Shown here in pieces: positions 11,762-22,560 of a DNA stretch of 64,000 nt (positions within the stretch are counted from its first letter, which is position 1; every line of letters begins with the position of its first letter). Both the position numbers and the translations under genes were made by a program. The notes beneath the pieces were generated by a model. The model made no database searches. It saw nothing but the letters and a program-made list of their open reading frames with translations, and had not been told where the DNA came from. Source of the stretch: Silurus meridionalis (Eukaryota > Chordata > Actinopteri > Siluriformes > Siluridae); contig NC_060892.1 in assembly GCF_014805685.1 (NCBI RefSeq), positions 8,493,490 to 8,557,489 of the forward strand. The letters run 5' to 3'.

Positions 11762-13154
11762 TATTTGTGCATAATACATTTATTTGCATACACCAGTTCC
11801 TGATGACTGAATCAAGTTATTTCAACACAATTATTTTTGTTCATCCAACATGATGTTGAGGTAAGCCTTGGGTAAAAAGAATTAAGCATTGAAAAAAATC
11901 TCTTCACCTGAACTAAGATTAAAACCCAGGTCGCTGGTGTTAACGTAAAAAACCCACATTATTATGTCTGGTATAAGCAATAAAATCATGTTTTGATTAG
12001 AAACATTTTAAGTTCTAAACCTAAACTTCTAATAAACCTGACTGACCAAATCTGCCTTTTTTTGGGGAGAAAAATGTATTATTAGTGGATCCATTAGTTT
12101 AAGTACACCGATAGTTGATTACATAAACTAATGATCATATTTAATAATCATATTTTGCAAGTTTGGCTGATAATCATAATCTTTGGATTAATTTGTGCAT
12201 TGTGGGCAGACATTTTATTATAACCGCACTGTGCTGCGTCTGACAAATTGCGAACATATGATGTTTGTAAATGAAAAGTGATGCATGTAATGAGGACCTT
12301 TCTTTCCTCCTTTCTTTCTTTTTTTTTTAACAAACTGCCTCTGCTTCAGCAAAACAACTTATGGTATGAATAAAAAAATTCAGATCTTTGCGAGACTCCC
12401 TTTGAGAAGCTCACTAATTAGGGAAATGCAGGAATTTATTTAAAGCATGTTGTGAGATGGGTGGAAAACCTTCATTTGTGTGTCATTGTGTGTTAGAGAG
12501 AGAGCGAAACCCACACCCATTTAAGAAGAGAATCTGAACAGAGTTATGTCCTGTTCTTACTCTTGACATTTGCACTGATGCTGCATGCAGAGATGAATAA
12601 TTCAGTGCTCATAATTAGAGCAAATTCCCCCTTGCTTTTTTAACATCTGAATCCTGTTATAAAGTTACAGCTGACTTGGCAGATTTTGCTCCAAAGTATC
12701 TCAGTCAAAGCAGTGGGTAAAAGGTCCTCTCATTATGGCTTTGATTAAGGAATTAGGTGCTTGATTCAGTTTGAAGCGGAAGAAATCCAACATTGAGTTC
12801 GATGGTAACGTACAATGTATGCAAATGTACGATTTGAGGGGGCGTGGCCACTGAACCCGTACCCAACTTGTCTTTTATGTGGCAAACTGGAAAAAAACAA
12901 AAAGTATTTTTCTTCAATTGCAGAAAACTATTAAGGTGTAATAGTAATAGTAAGGTGGTGTAATGAAACCTGAAGGTTTAGTGTTTTCAAATTAGAGCAT
13001 GTCTCAACCTATTTTATTCATCTTATACCACAGCAGTTTTATTATGTTTGTTTAATAAAAAAAATGTACAATCAACTTTTTATCTATTTTAGTTACATGT
13101 AATGCAATGGAAAATCTGAGAAACACCTCTTAATTATTGACATTACACAGATCA
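11762..13154. other. Unique interval, partly conserved-element-like
   Basis: No gene seen. The stretch around 12540-12790 is repeat-free and rich in homeodomain-like cores (ataattag, gaataattc, gattaagg), which would fit a conserved non-coding element. This is only an impression from composition. Confidence 0.4.
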
Positions 13155-13528
13155 TGCATATCATTATGGCATTATAACATTATGACTGGTAAATAACATT
13201 AATTATCTCTTAATCATGGCACCTGTTAGTGGGCGGGATATATTTAGGCAGCAAGTGAACATTTTGTCCTCAAAGTTGATGTGCTAGAAGCAGGAAAAAT
13301 AGGCAAGCGTAAGGATTTGAGTTTGACAAGTACCAAATTGTGATGGCTAGACGACTGGGTCAGAGCATCTCCAAAACTGCAGATCTTGTGGGATGTTCCT
13401 GGTCTGCAGTGGTCAGTATCTATCAGAAGTGCTTCAAGGAAGGAACAGTGGTGAACTGGCGAAAGGGTCATGGGCAGCCAAAGCTCACTGATGCACATAG
13501 GGAGCGGAGGCAGGCCCTTGTGGTCTGA
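13155..13528 (+). mobile_element. Tc1-like transposon, 5' fragment
   Basis: The leader (cacctgttagtgggcgggat, then gcaagtgaacattttgtcct) precedes a frame from 13340 reading [20 protein letters not shown], then a [17 protein letters not shown] block. This is the paired-like helix-turn-helix DNA-binding N-terminus of a Tc1-like transposase. The element stops abruptly near 13528, before the catalytic domain, and is joined to unrelated sequence. Confidence 0.85.
13340..13528 (+). pseudogene. Tc1-like transposase, N-terminal HTH only
   Basis: About 62 codons are open: a first HTH (residues ~1-40, with [20 protein letters not shown]) and the start of the second ([16 protein letters not shown]). 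The D,D,E catalytic core is absent because the element ends here. Intact members are about 340 residues long. Truncated, so inactive. Confidence 0.85.
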
Positions 13529-14590
13529 TCCAAGGGGGGGTGCATTTGGTACCTGGGCTTTCAGGGGGGACTTAACCGACTTAATCCACCTCTTAATACC
13601 ACCACTATCATGTCACAATTATAGAAACAATCAATACTGTACAAAAACACAATATAACAACATGTGGCATTACAGAGAAAGAGAGTGGCATTTCACATAT
13701 GGAGGGTGAAAACTATTTTTCTAAAGCAAGAAACCAGTTAAGACAACTCCAAACCTCTACACTACAACCGCAACTGTGCACCTACATCATCTGGAGCAGT
13801 TCAGAATCAATATTTGTCTAATAAAATAAAAACTTAAAAACTTAAATAAAATACAACCTACTCACCAGAGATGCACTCATAATTTGCACCGCTCCTCAAA
13901 GGCTGTAAACCAGTGGTACCGCTCGTATTCACTGGTCTGGAAGTGGTGAACAAACCCTTTCCCGGGCTGAGACAAGCTAGCTAGCCTCATGGTGGGCCAG
14001 CCTCTCCTCACGATGTCTAGCTTTTTTTGAAAATTTATTTTTAAGTATGTCCGAGGCTAAATCAATTTCTCTTTCTCCGTAGGCATAGAAAAAAAGTCTA
14101 ACTCAGATGTATTAATGTTTGCAGCGCTACACACTTGTTTTGCCAGTCGAACCTGGCTGTAACAGTTTCCCTCTGACCAACCAATCAGAGGACGGAAAAA
14201 TGCTGACGCTATTCTGGGGCAGCTAGCTGGCCCTTTGAGGCGAATTTGAAATCTGATTGGTTAAAAAAACAGACCCATTAATAATATTTTCTATGGTAAA
14301 AGGGCCAGCATTACAGACATTGCAGGCCCTAGGCAGATTAGATTGACATAACAGCACATAGAGGCTGAAATCTGATTGTACATAAAAATTCCACATACAC
14401 ATACTGGAAGCAGTGCAGCCAAGAGAAACGCTATGAAATAAAAAGAATAGTGTTGGGAATAAATTAATAAAATTTCATGGAACAAATATTAGAATTTAGG
14501 TTGTTAATGTAGGTCAGTGCTTCTGATAGTGTTTAGGCCAGCAGAGAAGGCATTGCTGGCCCTGACCGCCCGTAACTGACACATACAATA
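13529..14590 (-). mobile_element. hAT-type transposon fragment (ZMYM1-like family)
   Basis: The region surrounds a decayed minus-strand exon of a hAT transposase (see the pseudogene entry). Blocks such as ggccctaggcagatt and attgctggccctgac near the high-coordinate side look like non-coding element sequence. Clear terminal repeats and an 8-bp duplication were not found, so the borders are approximate. Confidence 0.55.
13878..14090 (-). pseudogene. Decayed exon of hAT transposase, zinc-finger N-terminal region
   Basis: Read on the minus strand, one frame gives EIDLASDILKNKFSKK. After a one-base slip in an A homopolymer, the next frame gives LDIVRRGWPTMRLASLSQPG, then KGFVHHFQTSEYERYHWFTA and EERCKL before a stop. 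The order and the QPGKGF..HFQ...YERY pattern match, from memory, the TTF-type zinc-finger region at the start of ZMYM1-like hAT transposases. The conserved CKL normally continues with CWxC; here it meets a stop. Frameshift plus stop make it inactive. Confidence 0.65.
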
Positions 14591-14704
14591 TATGAACTGT
14601 AGAATTCCTAGATCTGGTTTCAAATTATTTAGGAATTCCCAGTAGCAGCCAGGGAAAGGGAGGATGGCTCCTTCAGATGCTTCATCTTCCCTTTCCGTTG
14701 TTCC

Positions 14705-14930
14705 TCTTAAGGCTCTGGGTTACTGATCGGAAGGTTGGGGGTTCAAACCTCGGTGTCACCAAGCTGCCACTCTTGGGCTATTGAGCAAAACCTTAATCCT
14801 CTGTGCTCCAGGGGTGCTGTATCATGGCTGACCCTGCGCTCTGACCTCAGCTTCCGAACAAGCTGGGATATGTGAAGAAAAATATTTTACTGTCCTGTAA
14901 TGTATATGGGACAAATAAAGGCTATTATAT
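14705..14930 (+). repeat. tRNA-derived SINE (type 1)
   Basis: A tRNA-like head contains a B-box-like ggttcaaacc at 14740-14749. It is followed by the tRNA-unrelated body (gccactcttgggctattgag, ccaggggtgctgtatcatgg) and a tail with atgtatatgggacaaataaa. Related copies occur at 48645-48828 (minus strand, internally deleted) and 55706-55870. The B box suggests Pol III transcription of the progenitor. Confidence 0.8.
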
Positions 14931-14954
14931 TATTTGTGTTTGGTCACAGGGAGA

Positions 14955-15650
14955 ATGCTTTTTCTTCTCTTTTCTTCTCTTCACTTCTTTTTTCCGCTTT
15001 ATTCCTCGTCTTTTCACTTAATTTCTCTTCTCTTTTCCCTTTTCTGTTACCTACACTTCTCTTTTCCTATCTTCACTTCTCTTTCCCCATCTCCACATCT
15101 CCCTGTCTCTTCACTTCTTTTCCTCTGTCTCCCTGTCTCTTCACTTCTCTTTCCCTATCTTCAGGTCTGCCTCTCTGTCTCTTTACTTCTCTTCCCCTAT
15201 CTTACCTTCGGTCTCTTTATTTCTTCACTTCTGTTCCCCTATCTTCACTTCTGCCTCTCCTTCTCTTCACTAGTTCTGTCTTCCTGTCTCTTCACTTCTC
15301 TTTCACTGTCTTCACTTCTGTCTCTTCACCCTGTTCCCCTATCTTCACTTCTGTCTCTTCATCTCTTCACTCCTGTTCCCTTTCTTCACTTCTGTCTCCA
15401 TCTCTTCACTCCTTTTCCCTATCTTCACTTCTGTCTCTTCATCTCATTTCTGTTCCCCTATCTTCACTTCTGTCTCCCCATCTTCACTTCTGTCTTCCCT
15501 CTCCGCACTTTTCTTTTACTATCTTCACTTGTCTCTCTGTCTCTTCACTTGTCTTCTTTACTTCTGTCTCTGTCTCTTTACTTCTTTTCCCTGTCTCTTC
15601 ACTGCTCTTCCCCATCCCCCATCCAATCTTCCTCTACCTCGTTCCACTAT
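14955..15650 (+). repeat. Pyrimidine-rich minisatellite
   Basis: About 700 bp in which the plus strand is almost pure C/T with scattered A. It is built from diverged units of the form tatcttcacttctgtctctt and ccctgtctcttcacttct. Frames of 297 and 240 codons are open simultaneously because stop codons need purines, so they are not evidence of a gene. Mirror-symmetric stretches could adopt triplex (H-DNA) form. Confidence 0.9.
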
Positions 15651-15799
15651 TCTTGACTCACACCTTTTCACACTTCTTTGACACTTCATCCCCCTTTCCT
15701 CTCTCCATTAAAATGCTCCTGTTTTGTGCTAACTGCTACTTTAACATGACAATGCTTCTGCATCCTCTCCACTCTCTCCCTCTCAGTTTGTGACCTCAA

Positions 15800-16134
15800 T
15801 GCAGGAATCTCTTCTTTCACCAGCTTTCTTTACACATTCATGACCTTAGAGCACAGACTATCCAAAATCAACTGCTCTGTTTTATCTGTATGTTTGTGCA
15901 TACATATGCTTATTTTTAACAGATGCTCTGTTAAAAAAAGAAGGGGTTGAAGTTTTCATAGCTGACTTACTTTAAATGTCTGGTTATGTGTGAGTGCGGT
16001 GCAGAGAGATGTGCACTTTTTCTGACAAACGTGGAATGTGTGCATTTTTTTTTAACATGCATTATGTAACAGGAAGATGATTGTGATTATATATTAGTTT
16101 GTAGTGTATGGTCTTGACTATGTACTATAATATA
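15800..16134. other. Unique interval
   Basis: No feature recognised. Confidence 0.5.
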
Positions 16135-16438
16135 CAGTGGTGTGAAAAAGTGTTTCTGAACTTCTTTTCTGATAATCCTGATTTCTTTTTTCTTTTGCAT
16201 GTTTGTCACACTTTAATGTTTTAGATCATCAAACTAATTTAAATATTAGTAGAAGATAACACAAGTGAACACAACATGCAGTTTTTAAATGAAGGTTTTT
16301 ATTGTTGAGGGAAAACAAAATCCAAAACTACATGGCCCTGTGTGGAAATTTTTTTTCTGAACCATTAAAGTGTGACAAACATGCAAAAAAAAAAAAAAAA
16401 GAAATCAGGAAGGGGGCAAACACTTTTTCACACCACTG
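16135..16438. mobile_element. Tc1/mariner-type MITE (304 bp)
   Basis: Termini cagtggtgtgaaaaagtgtt (left) and the inverted form ending caccactg (right) are flanked by TA at 16133-16134 and 16439-16440. Longer inverted similarity continues through the tttgcatgtttgtcacactt block and its partner near 16370. There is no coding content. It abuts the next Tc1 element with no intervening unique sequence. Confidence 0.88.
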
Positions 16439-16440
16439 TA

Positions 16441-17600
16441 TACAATCTCAATAAATTAGAATATTATTAAAAAGTTGATTTATTGTTGTTATTCAATACA
16501 AAAAGTGAAACTTGTATATTACACACAGACCGATTTATTTCAAATGTTTATTTATTTTAATTTTGATGATTATGGCTTACAGCTAATGAAAACACAAACT
16601 TCTGAATATTGTGAAAAAGTTCAATATTGGAGACTCATGGTGTCACACTCTAATCAGCTAATGAAATCCAATCGCTAAAGAAGCTGCTGTTCACAGAGTG
16701 CTGTATCCAAGCACATTAATGGAAAGTTGAATGGAAGGAAATAATATGGTAGAAAAAGGTGAAATCCAGAATTTGAGGGAGATTCACGAAGAGTGGGTTG
16801 CAGCTGGATTCAGTGCTTCAAGAGCCACCACGCACAGACGTATCCATCAGCTACAACTGACGCATTCCTTGTGTCAAGCCACTCCTGAACCAGAGACAAT
16901 TTTAGAGGTGTCTTACCTGCGCAAAGGACAAAAAGGCTGGACTGCTCAGTTGGCCAAAGTCATCTTTTCAGATGAAAGGAAAGAAAAATTTGTATTTCAT
17001 TTGGAAATCAAGGTCCCAGAGTTTGGAAGAAGAGGGAAGAAGCATAGAATCCAAGTAGCCTGAGGTCCAGTGTAAAGTTTGCACAGTCAGTGGTGGTTTG
17101 GGGAGTCATGTCATCTGCTGGTGTTGGTCCACTATCTTTTATCAAGTCCAAAATCAGCAGAGCCGTATACCAGGAAGTTTTATAGCACTTCATGCTTCCC
17201 TCTGCTGACCAGCTTTATGAAGATGCTGATCTAAATTTCCAGTAGGATTTGGAACCTGCCCACACTGCCAAAAGCACCAAAAGTTGATTAAATGACCATG
17301 GTGTTGGTGTGCTTGACTTGCCAGCAAACTCATCAGACCTGAACCCCATTGAGAATCTTTGGGGTATTGTCATGGGGAAAATGAGAGACAAGAGACCAAA
17401 AAATGCTGAAGCTGAATGCCACTTTCAAAGAAACCTGAGCTTCCATATCACATCAGCAGTGCCACAGACTGATCACCTCCATGCCACACCGATTTGAGGC
17501 AGTAAATAAAGCAAAAGGAGCCCCTACCAAGTACTGAGTACATATACAGTAAATGAACATACTTTCCAGAAGGCCAAGAATTCATAATTTATTTATTTTT
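16441..17600 (+). mobile_element. Tc1-like transposon (near full length, decayed)
   Basis: The left terminus caatctcaataaattagaat at 16443 follows a TA. The interior carries a decayed DD34E transposase. The sequence degrades into A/T runs near 17590, where the right inverted repeat is not cleanly recognisable. Confidence 0.8.
16731..17500 (+). pseudogene. Tc1-like transposase pseudogene (DD34E)
   Basis: The first frame (16731-17063) includes SASRATTHRRIHQLQL (HTH part) and VIFSDERKEKFVF, which holds the first catalytic Asp. After frameshifts, the region near 17250-17350 reads DLEPAHTAK, then LDLPANSSDLNPIENLWG. Counting across an in-frame stop gives 34 residues between the second Asp and the Glu, the Tc1 spacing. 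Codons between the HTH and catalytic regions appear deleted. At least one frameshift and several stops make it inactive. Confidence 0.85.
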
Positions 17601-18169
17601 TTATAATTTTTTTTTATAATATAAAAACTTTTTAATGATATTAAAATTTATTGACATGCACCTGTACAATAATTTATATACAAGCATATGCAGTTACCAG
17701 ATCCACATTTTTAGCAAAAAGAATTTTCCACTTTTAGGGAATTATTTACTTTATAAATGTTCTGAAAGCAGGTTAAGTAAGTTTGTTTTCTATTAATTCC
17801 TGTATGCAACTGGAACTTCATGATTTGTATCATTGTTGAGGTTATCAACTGTTCACTGATGGGACACTTGAGTGCAAAACTGTTCAATGTTATAATGCAT
17901 TTGTCTATAATATTGATGCTTTCTATAGCTGTGGCATCATAATGATGGGTTTAAAAGGTGGACTGGTACAGGTAGGACGCCACTGAAAGCCTTGGTGTGA
18001 AATGGACGGCCTTCCACTAAATTCAACAGATCACTTGATAAGACACAGAGTGCAGATTTGACCATATAATACACAGTTATAGAAGGAAATTATTTATAAT
18101 CACATTGTCTGGTGTCAAAAATATTTAATAAAGATAAGAAAAAAGCTTAATAAAAAAAGCTTGAGTTTT
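17601..18169. other. Mostly unique; piece of a dispersed repeat near 17835-17875
   Basis: The block tgttgaggttatcaactgtt followed by cactgatgg recurs at about 29958-29988 (tgttgagattattaactgtt), marking a fragment of the same dispersed family. Confidence 0.5.
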
Positions 18170-18345
18170 TTCTTCACTCCCATTGCCTCTGGTATGCTCA
18201 TTAGGGATAAACTTACGGAGTCGTTTATTCATTTTAATTTTATATTCTTAGTATACGTATGTATGTCTGCAAAGCTGCTTTGTAAAATCGTCCATTGTTA
18301 AAAGTGCTATACAAATACAATTAAATCAGACTGAATAATATACTG
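18170..18345 (+). repeat. Dispersed repeat 3' end
   Basis: It contains tgctcattagggataaactt and ccattgttaaaagtgctata, then caaatacaatt; the tail matches the family at 10815-11045. Confidence 0.65.
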
Positions 18346-18682
18346 TACAGTGTGCTATGTGGAAGCTGTGTAATGGTTGTATAATTGAACTCAAACCAAA
18401 GCACAATACACTTGCGCCAACTCTCTATGATGTAATATTATATTGCTGTGGTTATGACTATAATGAACTAAATTAAAATGCTTTTGTTGTTCAACAGTAT
18501 GGAAAATATTATAACTACGATAAATGCAAGCTCATCAAAGAAAAAAGAGGAAATGTAAAAGTCTTGAGAAAAAGTAAAGTATTGTGTATTTATTGTGTAA
18601 CCTGTATCACTTGTAGATGCAAATGGAATAAAGCCAAACTGATAAGAGCTCAGTACAGCATGTCTTTCTTTCTCTCTCTCAT

Positions 18683-18709
18683 ACACACACACACACACAC
18701 ACACACACA
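18683..18709. repeat. (CA)n microsatellite
   Basis: About 13 CA units after a short CT run. A minor CA run is also present near 18910. Confidence 0.95.
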
Positions 18710-20186
18710 AACCATATCTCACTTCATTCCACGTGTTCACCGTTCATCGATTTTTCTGCCCTGTCAGTCTTTACGTAAGCCAGGTTGCCATGTAGCTTGA
18801 GGCAGAGTCACTGGAAATTTCCCTGAAAATGAGGCGAGAGAAAGCAAGGTTTAATCGCAACCTTTCACACACAGTTTCTACAGTTTCCTCATGGTTACAT
18901 ATAAACAGACACACACACACACACTGGCTCAGCGGTGGAAGTAGGAGAGCTGATTATGGCTAAGCACCTGTAGTGAGGGAGTTTCAGCTCGGTAAAAAAG
19001 TTTGGAGAGTTTGGAGAGAAGCTGCAAGAAGTGCGTGTTCCCGCTGTTCAGGGGCATCAAGACCGCAGGCAATAGACGTTCTCGACTCTGCACACCTCAA
19101 ACGCACTCTTCTCCAGAGATTTCTGTACTGATGGTGTTTGCTTTCCTTGCACACACATTCTCTTTGAGTTCTCCTGCAGTGCGCACAACCATCTGATTCC
19201 TTTGGTTGGTTTTGAATGTGTGAAAGTGTAAGCGATGGCTTGAGCAAAATCTTATACATTGTTGCTTTTACCCAGATATACTTGATCAGCTAAGTTTAGT
19301 TCTTTAAGTTGCAGTGGAGCAATGAAAGATTGATGTACCGTCCAACTGGCAAACAGGCTTAACCTTTTCACGAAAATAACTTCTGAGATGCTGGTAATGC
19401 CAAATGATAAATCTCCTGCTTCCTCATTTTTATTTTTTTTTCAAACCATCTCTGCACCACAATCCTTGCTGTCCTCTATCTTAGATCGACTCAACAAGGT
19501 ACAATGAAGATATGTATCATGTCTCTTTTATGAACTGATTGTGAAATATTTTATTTTATCTGGCCAAACAGCTTAATAACTGTTCATCACTAAGCACGTC
19601 AATGAGTATTCATTTAAATTAACCTCAATTTGTACTGTATATTGTTAAGACTTTAGCTTTTCTATCAGAAACTTTTAAATCTTTGGACTACAAGCTACTA
19701 CTTCTGCACAAACTTTAAGAATAATATCAAAATAAAAACTTGAGTAAATGACTGTCATATGTATATTCTGACATCAATTTCCATAAAGCTGTAATGTTCT
19801 TTGTAAAAAAAAAAATTGCAATTATAAAAAAAATTCTATACAAATAAAATTAAATTGAATCATGGTTTTTCATGAAGACTACAAAACACTTTAAATAAAG
19901 GTGTGAACTAAATGCTTAATTGCACACTTAGCGTATTTAATTTGTGAGGTCGCAAAACTTGACATTACCCTTTTCCTGAAATGGTATCGCCATTCTGAAC
20001 AAGAACGTGAACAAACCTATCCTCGCTGCTAGAAGCTTCACTGGTAATAGTAGCTACATACTGAATATTAGTTTGCAAAATGTATAAAGCAAACACTAGA
20101 ACCCACATACGTCTGGATAAATGGACTGTATTTGGAGTAATAAGGGAAAGTGGTAGATCATTGGTTAAGAAGTTCTCCAAACGCTG
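18710..20186. other. Unique interval with a small repeat tail
   Basis: No supported gene. The part at 18960-19200 is somewhat higher in GC, but its 64- and 91-codon frames on opposite strands carry no domain I recognise. A short tail resembling the 10815 family (tctatacaaataaaattaaa) sits at 19832-19857. Confidence 0.45.
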
Positions 20187-20300
20187 CCATTGTTAGAGCC
20201 TTGAACAAAGCTCTTAATCCTCAACTGCTTACTTGTATGAATAAGATGATTGTGAGTCATTCTGGAAGGGGGTGTCTGCCAAATGCTGTAAAAGTTATAA
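20187..20300 (+). repeat. SINE (type 2) 3' fragment
   Basis: The blocks ccttgaacaaagctcttaat and ggtgtctgccaaatgctgta match the body and 3' end of the tRNA-derived SINE seen at 38563-38745; the tRNA-like head is missing. Confidence 0.7.
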
Positions 20301-21242
20301 TGTAAGTTTGCAGCGTGTTTATGTTTACTAAACACCATGATTTTGACATTTTTTAGACTTTTTATACAAAAACCTGAATTGAATGTCAGGTGTACTCTTA
20401 ATGGAAAATATGTTAATCCATAATTCATTATAACAAGACAGTGATGTTGAATTGGATGACATGACTCAATGTTTCAACAGTAAAAGGAATTGTTCATTTA
20501 TGAAAGTCTGGGGGAGGTTTTTATGGCATGAGCAATGCCTAATAAGGATGTGTGTAATAATCATTCATATATGTATATAATCAATATTTGAAAATGATAA
20601 AATACAGTAAATGGTTAATTTTATATATAGATGTATACAGCCATGTTTAATTGATGTTAATTGCTGACTATAGGGGTGAGCAGACCTTCTCATCTTTAGA
20701 AAATTCCAAGTCAGGTCAAGTTTTTAAATGAACACAGCATTAGTTTAACTACAAACAACAATTGGTTGATTGAGCCGCCGATATGTTTGAATTTTTATGC
20801 CAAACCATCACTAAACTTATGTGTAACATCTCAAGTTTAATTCAAGTTCTTTCTACAAGCGAACTCAGCGAGAATGATTTGTAATGCTTCTTAGAACTGA
20901 AAGGAAAAAAAAAAGAAAAAAACGAAAGTGACATTCTATAAGATATGCATGTACACGAAAAAAGCTACACATACTTCACATTTATTTTCTTTGATTCTGT
21001 AGTAATGTGCTAGGGTGAAAGGCTTTGATCAATTATTAAAGCATCCGTGCTTTAACTAGTTTCACAGCTTTGTTTTCTCATAATGCTCTTCTGCTTCACC
21101 TCTCCTCGGTTTCTCTCACCTCTCACCCCATGCTTCAGCCTCCAATTATCATATTCCCAACACCTTGACTCCAGTAAATGCTTCATGCAGATGATGTGTG
21201 GGCTGAGTGATATGGTGGTCTGCTGTTGTTAAGAGAGACAGA

Positions 21243-21244
<2 letters not shown>
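20301..21244. other. Unique AT-rich interval
   Basis: Nothing recognised. Confidence 0.5.

Positions 21245-21296
<52 letters not shown>
21245..21296. repeat. (GA)n microsatellite
   Basis: About 25 GA units preceded by gagggagtgagag. Confidence 0.96.
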
Positions 21297-21299
<3 letters not shown>

Positions 21300-22109
21300 T
21301 CAAATGTGCAATTAGAAGAGGCTTTTTTCAGTGCTTTTCTGGCATTTTACAGAATATGATATCACCCACAGAGAATTTCCTGCTGCCTGTATTTTTGGAC
21401 ACCGTGTACCCAGGAGAGTGTATAGCAGAAATGCTCCCTTTTAACAGAAGACTTTCTCTCTCTCTTTGAGCTGCTCTGGGGCTCATTCACAGAGCTGTCC
21501 TAACAATTGATATAGTCTAGTCTGGAGTAGAATGGATACTGTGACACTGTTACACTATACACCTATTAAAACAGGTGATTGCCTGGACCAAATTTCAATT
21601 CTGAATATCTAAATCCCCACCCAGGACAGATTCTGGGCTTGTTTATAGGGAGCGGTTCATAATTATAGGTTTGCTTTGACATTGAGGGATTCCCTCCAAA
21701 ACGTGGTTCAATTGCAACATACCATATGCCATTTTTGTGTATGCAGGATTAAAAAGACAGTGCTTTTTGGATACATAGCATGTCATGGTGCAGGAATACC
21801 TGCAGACAAGGAGATACAATATTATTTTAGCTGTGCAGGCAATGTGTGGTTTTTTTTTTCACGATGTGCTGAGTGCAAGAACTTGCAAGGTGAGCTAATT
21901 ACAGTTTTTAAATGTCTGGTGTTTATTTGCTTTCTATAACAAACTCTTTCCCTGTTTTTCCACAAACCTTAAAGAAGAAAGTAACATGGCAGACTTCAAC
22001 ATGGTTCCATAGAAGCACCGTTTTCAAGATAATTTCTCTGCAGTGGGAAAAAGGCTCACTCTGAAGTTTGAAAAAATATCACAGTATTTTTCCCCCATAG
22101 TGTCCTTTC
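21297..22109. other. Unique interval
   Basis: No gene supported; the 87-codon frame at 21676-21939 has no recognised motif. Confidence 0.45.
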
Positions 22110-22560
22110 CTCAAAATTTCTCTCTCTCTTCCACTCTGCATTTGCACTCAGACTCTGTCTCCTTATTAATGTCCTATTTCCTTTCTGTTATCTCTTTTTC
22201 CCTCTCTCTATCTTGGTCTAAACCTTCTTCTTCTCTTTCATTATTTCTGGTTTCATCTCTATTTCTCTTCCTCTCATCCCCTCCTTCTGTCCCTTCCTTT
22301 TGCTGCTTCTGCTTTTATCCTCTTGCTGTCTCTCACTGTTCATCCCATTATTTTGTTCTCTCTATCACTCACTGTATCTCCATCCAGTTCCCTCCATGTT
22401 CCTGTTTAAAAGAATTTAATCCTTCACTTTCTATCTGCCTCCCTTCTTATCTCTCATTCTATCATTCTCTCTCAATTCAGTACTCCTGTCTTGCTTTTAT
22501 TTCATTCACTCTGTCTCTCCCCTTTCAGTCTCTCCATCGCTCTTATGTGACAGATTCGAA
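22110..22560 (+). repeat. Pyrimidine-rich low-complexity tract
   Basis: C/T-rich plus strand (tctctctatct, ttcctctcatcccctccttc). It yields a 198-codon Ser/Leu/Phe-rich frame that is open only for lack of purines. Confidence 0.8.

Noticed and set aside
14705..14790. A genuine tRNA gene, because of the B-box-like ggttcaaacc
   Set aside because: No cloverleaf could be drawn by eye, and the sequence continues into the SINE body found at other loci.
14900..15793. 297- and 240-codon open frames, Ser/Leu/Phe-rich, resembling membrane proteins
   Set aside because: The plus strand is nearly all pyrimidine, so no stop codon can occur in any plus frame; composition and internal repeats show a minisatellite.
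18984..19259. 91-codon minus frame with several Cys/His (zinc-finger-like)
   Set aside because: Cys and His spacing fits no known finger, and there is no splice or homology support.
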